This document shows, piece by piece, positions 60,672 to 64,000 of a stretch of 64,000 bases of DNA. Both the position numbers and the translations under genes were made by a program. The stretch comes from Alisma plantago-aquatica (taxonomy: Eukaryota; Streptophyta; Magnoliopsida; Alismatales; Alismataceae): assembly GCA_963693085.1 (NCBI GenBank), contig OY856409.1:1331458415-1331522414 (forward strand), in the 5' to 3' direction. Within the stretch, counting starts at the first letter, position 1. Every line of letters starts with the position of its first letter. The notes below the pieces were generated by a model. The model worked only from the letters and a program-made list of their open reading frames with translations. It was not told the DNA's origin and searched no databases.

Positions 60672-60839
60672 TTAAAACATCTCCATGTCACATTGCGGAA
60701 GAGGCAGATGATCGCCCAATTGCTTGATACCGTCGTGGTCAATATGGTTGTCATGGAAACCTAGCGTTGTGATTGACTTTTCGCTCCGATGATGGTTCCA
60801 GCGGATGTTACGGAGTGCATGGATCTTAACTTCTGCAAC
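60672..60839 (-). pseudogene. Possible LRR-like host gene fragment
   Basis: The - strand frame ending at TAA 60672 reads LRNIRWNHHRSEKSI, TTLGFHDNHIDHDGIKQLGD and HLPLPQCDMEMF. The middle fits the ribonuclease-inhibitor-type leucine-rich repeat pattern LxxLxLxxNxIxxxGxxxL. A possible acceptor TTGCAG lies just upstream. The stretch is G/C-richer than its neighbours. With one repeat only, this is a hint and not proof. Confidence 0.35.
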
Positions 60840-60960
60840 GGAGATACAATGAGGACGCCGTAGTTCACAACTCTACTACACTATGACCCTATCAAGAAGA
60901 ACAACAAGTAGCACGTTCCATATGCTCAGAGTATCGAGGTGTAGCAAAGCACTAATCTTC

Positions 60961-62447
60961 TCTTCCGTGGGCCTAAGAGATCACGGTTGTGGTAGGGTCA
61001 CAGGCCAAACCACATGATCGGCCCTGACCAGTTCACCTTTTTCCCAGTTCCTGGTGTAGTTCCAACATAACCGAGGGATGATGTTCCATGGTCTGCGGCA
61101 GTGTTCTATCTATTGATTGTTTGGCGTTTTTAATTGTACTGGGTGTGGGTGTCAATGTGGCATACATGGTTAATTCAATCTTGTATAGAATGAGTGACGC
61201 AGTATAGGTATGTTCATCATGGTTTGTCCAACGTGCGGAACTCCTCACCCTTGACGTACCTTGATTTCCGAGCTTTAACAGAAAATACAGTGAATGATTT
61301 GTGCATCACTACGGCGGCGACTGCAACAAACATCAATTTTGATGTTCTTATAAAATCACGCCTTTGGCTCTGCGGCCGTCCTTGTCACCGCCCATCCATT
61401 GATTGATCACCTGCTGCTGAATTCGTAAATCTATCCTCCGATTCATCGTCCACGACTTCAACGCCAAATATAACTATTGCGATGCTACTTCTATTTTCAT
61501 GACAATTCTGGTCAACAACTTTCACAACAACTACACCGAAGTAAGTGCCTCATAATCAATTAAACATTTTTATTATAGATTCAACGATACCAACTAACCA
61601 ACTACTGTTATTATAATCATGTTTTTACTACCAAATCCAATCCAAAAAGTGTTGTGTTCTCTTTTGCTTTGTCAAAAGAAAAAATTATAGAATATAAAGA
61701 AACCCACTAAAAACGTTTCCCTATGGAACCTGTATATTTGGTTAACATTCTCATGCGCGAGTGCTTAATCTTTTAACATTTGGACTTTTTATCGTCTTGA
61801 TTGAAGTAACATCATCTTGTGGTTCTATGTCATCATCCCGACAATACAATAAGTTATATTAAACATGGAAACAAGTAGCTCCCAGAATCGAAGCACGCCA
61901 TTAATGTTGATCTTTTTTGCAAGTTTTGATATTGTAAACAAAATGAAATTGTAGTGTTATGAGATATATAGCATATATTTGATATTTTATATTAATCACA
62001 ATGATTACCAAAAAATATTATATGACAAAAAAGAAAGTAAAGAACACTAAGGTAAAGTTTATCTTCACTTTATCTTCATATGTACCATGTGATAGAAGGA
62101 AACTAAAGTAAGTGAGAAATATGGTTGACTTTGGCCCTCTTATCTTTGTAAATTCCACCTAACTGGAGAGAGTAAAAGGGTGTTTCAGACATCATATCCT
62201 CTATTGAGTGCCTCTATGGATCATGGTTTCCCACTTGATCGAGCGAGCAAAGGACAAGGTCATTTTCAAGACTCAATAATATTTGGCAGTTTCCATAACA
62301 TCTCGGCCCTGTAGGTGCAAATTTAACATTAGAGTTGGTCCCAATTATAAGCACATCATTCTTCACCGATGCATCCACTGATTCGTTATTTGGATGAGCA
62401 TGTCACTTCCAAGGTACTCACCTTCAAACAACAACTGGCTCTATATA
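60961..62447. other. Unassigned region
   Basis: 61000-61560 is moderately G/C-rich and may hold further decayed coding pieces. From 61560 on it is AT-rich. The end (62300-62447) should be the interior start of the retroelement whose LTR follows. No gag or pol is recognised. Confidence 0.35.
62435..62447 (-). other. Decayed primer-binding site
   Basis: TATATAGAGCCAG on the - strand directly after the LTR end; relatives read TATCAGAGCCAG (initiator tRNA-Met). Confidence 0.5.
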
Positions 62448-64000
62448 TGTTACGACCTCACCTTTCGGTAACCCCCAATTAAGGGAGACCAAGAGGTTGA
62501 AGCCGCACCCATAAATTCTGGATCAAAGGTTCGACATATAACCAAAAACAATTATTAAATTTTAACAGACTATACTGAAATGTGGTAATAAAATTTTTGC
62601 ATACCTTTGAAAAGTTTAGAATAAACTAAACTTATAACCACAGCTGAACTATTCTAACTAATTCCTCCTTGTTCTTTAATTCTTGAATTCACAATGTGTC
62701 GCTTCACTATTTGTACTTTTGAGATTTGTACCTAAAATGCCGACAAACAAAACGACGGTCAGCCGAAGCTAGTATGTGGAGGAAACAGATAATGTTCAAC
62801 TATATTAACAATATAATCACGCAATTAATCATTTAACAATCAAGATTACGTTTTAAGCCAAACTACTCAATCCATACCTATCCACAACTCTGTGTTGTCC
62901 CTGTAAGGACTTATATGGTACCTCTGTAAAGGTAGAGTCGCATGGCACCACCCAAAGGTAAGCCAATATCTGACTCACTATGACTTGATGGACCTACCCT
63001 CTAGGCAGCCATATACTAAGTCATTCATGACCTGATGGACCTACCCTCTAGGTAGCCATATACCAGGTCAACCATTACGACACAGAGGGGACCAGGATCT
63101 GAACTAGAAGGCATATACATTATGTGATAGTCATAGTCACTTTATAATTGCAATATGAACATCCAAATAGTTTAGTTGCATTCAATGCGATTAAACATTC
63201 GGGAATCCATCGGAAAACCTAAGCAGTTATTCATAATTAACCACATAGCTAATTTGATGAGTCATGCAGATTATTCAACATATACTTCATGTATATACAA
63301 TCAAGCCAATCAACAGATCCAAGCAAGTAAATCAATAATTCTTGAAAAGAATATGTACTCTATTTATTACACACTTTATCAAGAATCTACTTTATTGACT
63401 TGGATTCTCTTTCTAGGGTTTCTAATCTGCATTAAGGTTTCATTAATATTCATTAGGGTTTCTTAGATCAATTCTTCAAACTTTATCCCTTTTAGGTCAA
63501 CAAACCCTAAAATACTCTTTTCTACTCATATAAACCCTAATTGCTCAAATTTTCCATTTTAATTGTCTTTAACACCCAAATTGACTTAGGATCATCTTAT
63601 CCCTATTTATTCATGGATTTGAATAATTAAACCAATTAAAAGACATATTCTCCTAAATTAGGGTTTTCAAGCTCATTAATGCATAATCATGTACGAAACC
63701 CTAACTTAAGCCAATTACATAAAAAGATCATCTTTTTAGATCCTATTTCTCTTTTATTTAACAATAGGTTAATATCAGCTTGAATAATGTCATTAAGTCC
63801 ATCTATCATCAAATCTAATGGTTTTTCCTTAATTAAAACATTAAAGATGATAACTTTATGTACTTTTCACATTTCAAGCATATTTATGTATATAAACTCT
63901 AAATTAGACTAATCACGTGAAAAGTTATTCCTTTTTGAACATAATGTACCTTTTTTCATTTAACAGGTTAACATCAACCCTAAAGATCCATTAAACCCTA
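62448..64000 (-). repeat. 5' LTR of a second chromovirus-like element, partial
   Basis: The - strand end CCTTAATTGGGGGTTACCGA then GGTGAGGTCGTAACA matches the LTR end at 12140-12175 (CCTTAATTGGGAGTTATTGA, GAGGTCATTACA). The rest of the LTR differs, so it is another family of the same clade. It contains a 47-bp tandem duplication and many AAACCCTAA words, and runs past the window edge. Confidence 0.7.
62980..63073. repeat. 47-bp tandem duplication in the LTR
   Basis: ATGACTTGATGGACCTACCC (62980) recurs as ATGACCTGATGGACCTACCC (63027), with CTAGG(C/T)AGCCATATAC in both. Confidence 0.85.

Noticed and set aside
63400..64000. Telomere-like AAACCCTAA words
   Set aside because: They are scattered single words inside an LTR, not a tandem array; such telobox-like words are common in plant LTRs.

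Overview
This window is intergenic, transposon-packed nuclear DNA of a flowering plant. The sequence evidence is an Athila-type Ty3/gypsy element with a tRNA-Asp-like primer site, a hAT transposase with a BED finger, a MULE carrying a plant mobile domain (PMD/MAIN-like) gene, RTE-type LINE tails and Ty1/copia remnants. I find no intact host gene, no tRNA or rRNA gene and no CRISPR. The only possible host-derived piece is a small leucine-rich-repeat-like fragment near 60.7 kb. The species cannot be told from the sequence alone.

Layout. (1) 1-12175: a non-autonomous LTR retrotransposon on the + strand. It has chromovirus-style LTR ends, an initiator-Met primer site, a 2.8 kb non-coding interior and LTRs of about 3.5 kb. 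Its 5' LTR starts before the window and is split by a hAT element (361-4238). Its 3' LTR holds a MITE inside TA repeats. (2) 12501-14899: a solo LTR of the Athila-like family. (3) 14900-17548: unrecognised AT-rich DNA, then a MITE and a 46-bp perfect palindrome. (4) 17549-31195: an Athila-like Ty3/gypsy element on the - strand. Reading right to left it has 5' LTR (truncated), PBS, gag, protease, RT, RNase H, integrase, a third env-like ORF, PPT and 3' LTR. All its genes are broken. (5) 31196-38960: an older, heavily decayed relative on the - strand, with traces of gag and protease, probably split by a chromovirus-like solo LTR. (6) 39050-48960: a fragment of an Athila-like LTR (+) into which a large non-autonomous LTR element (-, 40366-48845) has inserted. 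One LTR of that element carries a copia fragment. (7) 48961-53140: two 5'-truncated RTE LINE tails (-) and a copia RNase H remnant (+). (8) 53150-60397: a MULE bounded by a 9-bp target duplication (TTTTTTCAA). It carries a transposase pseudogene, a small third ORF and a multi-exon PMD/MAIN-like pseudogene, and its ends hold arrays of hairpin-forming repeats. (9) 60407-62447: a foldback repeat and a possible host-gene fragment. (10) 62448-64000: the 5' LTR of another chromovirus-like element (-), cut by the window edge.

How the parts relate: each unit is a mobile element or its relic, and several are nested (hAT in LTR, MITE in LTR, LARD in LTR, copia in LARD LTR). The MULE is the most informative unit. 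It has clear boundaries and joins a transposase with a PMD gene, a known association in plants. Its reading frames are nearly free of indels but carry scattered stop codons, so it was probably coding until fairly recently.
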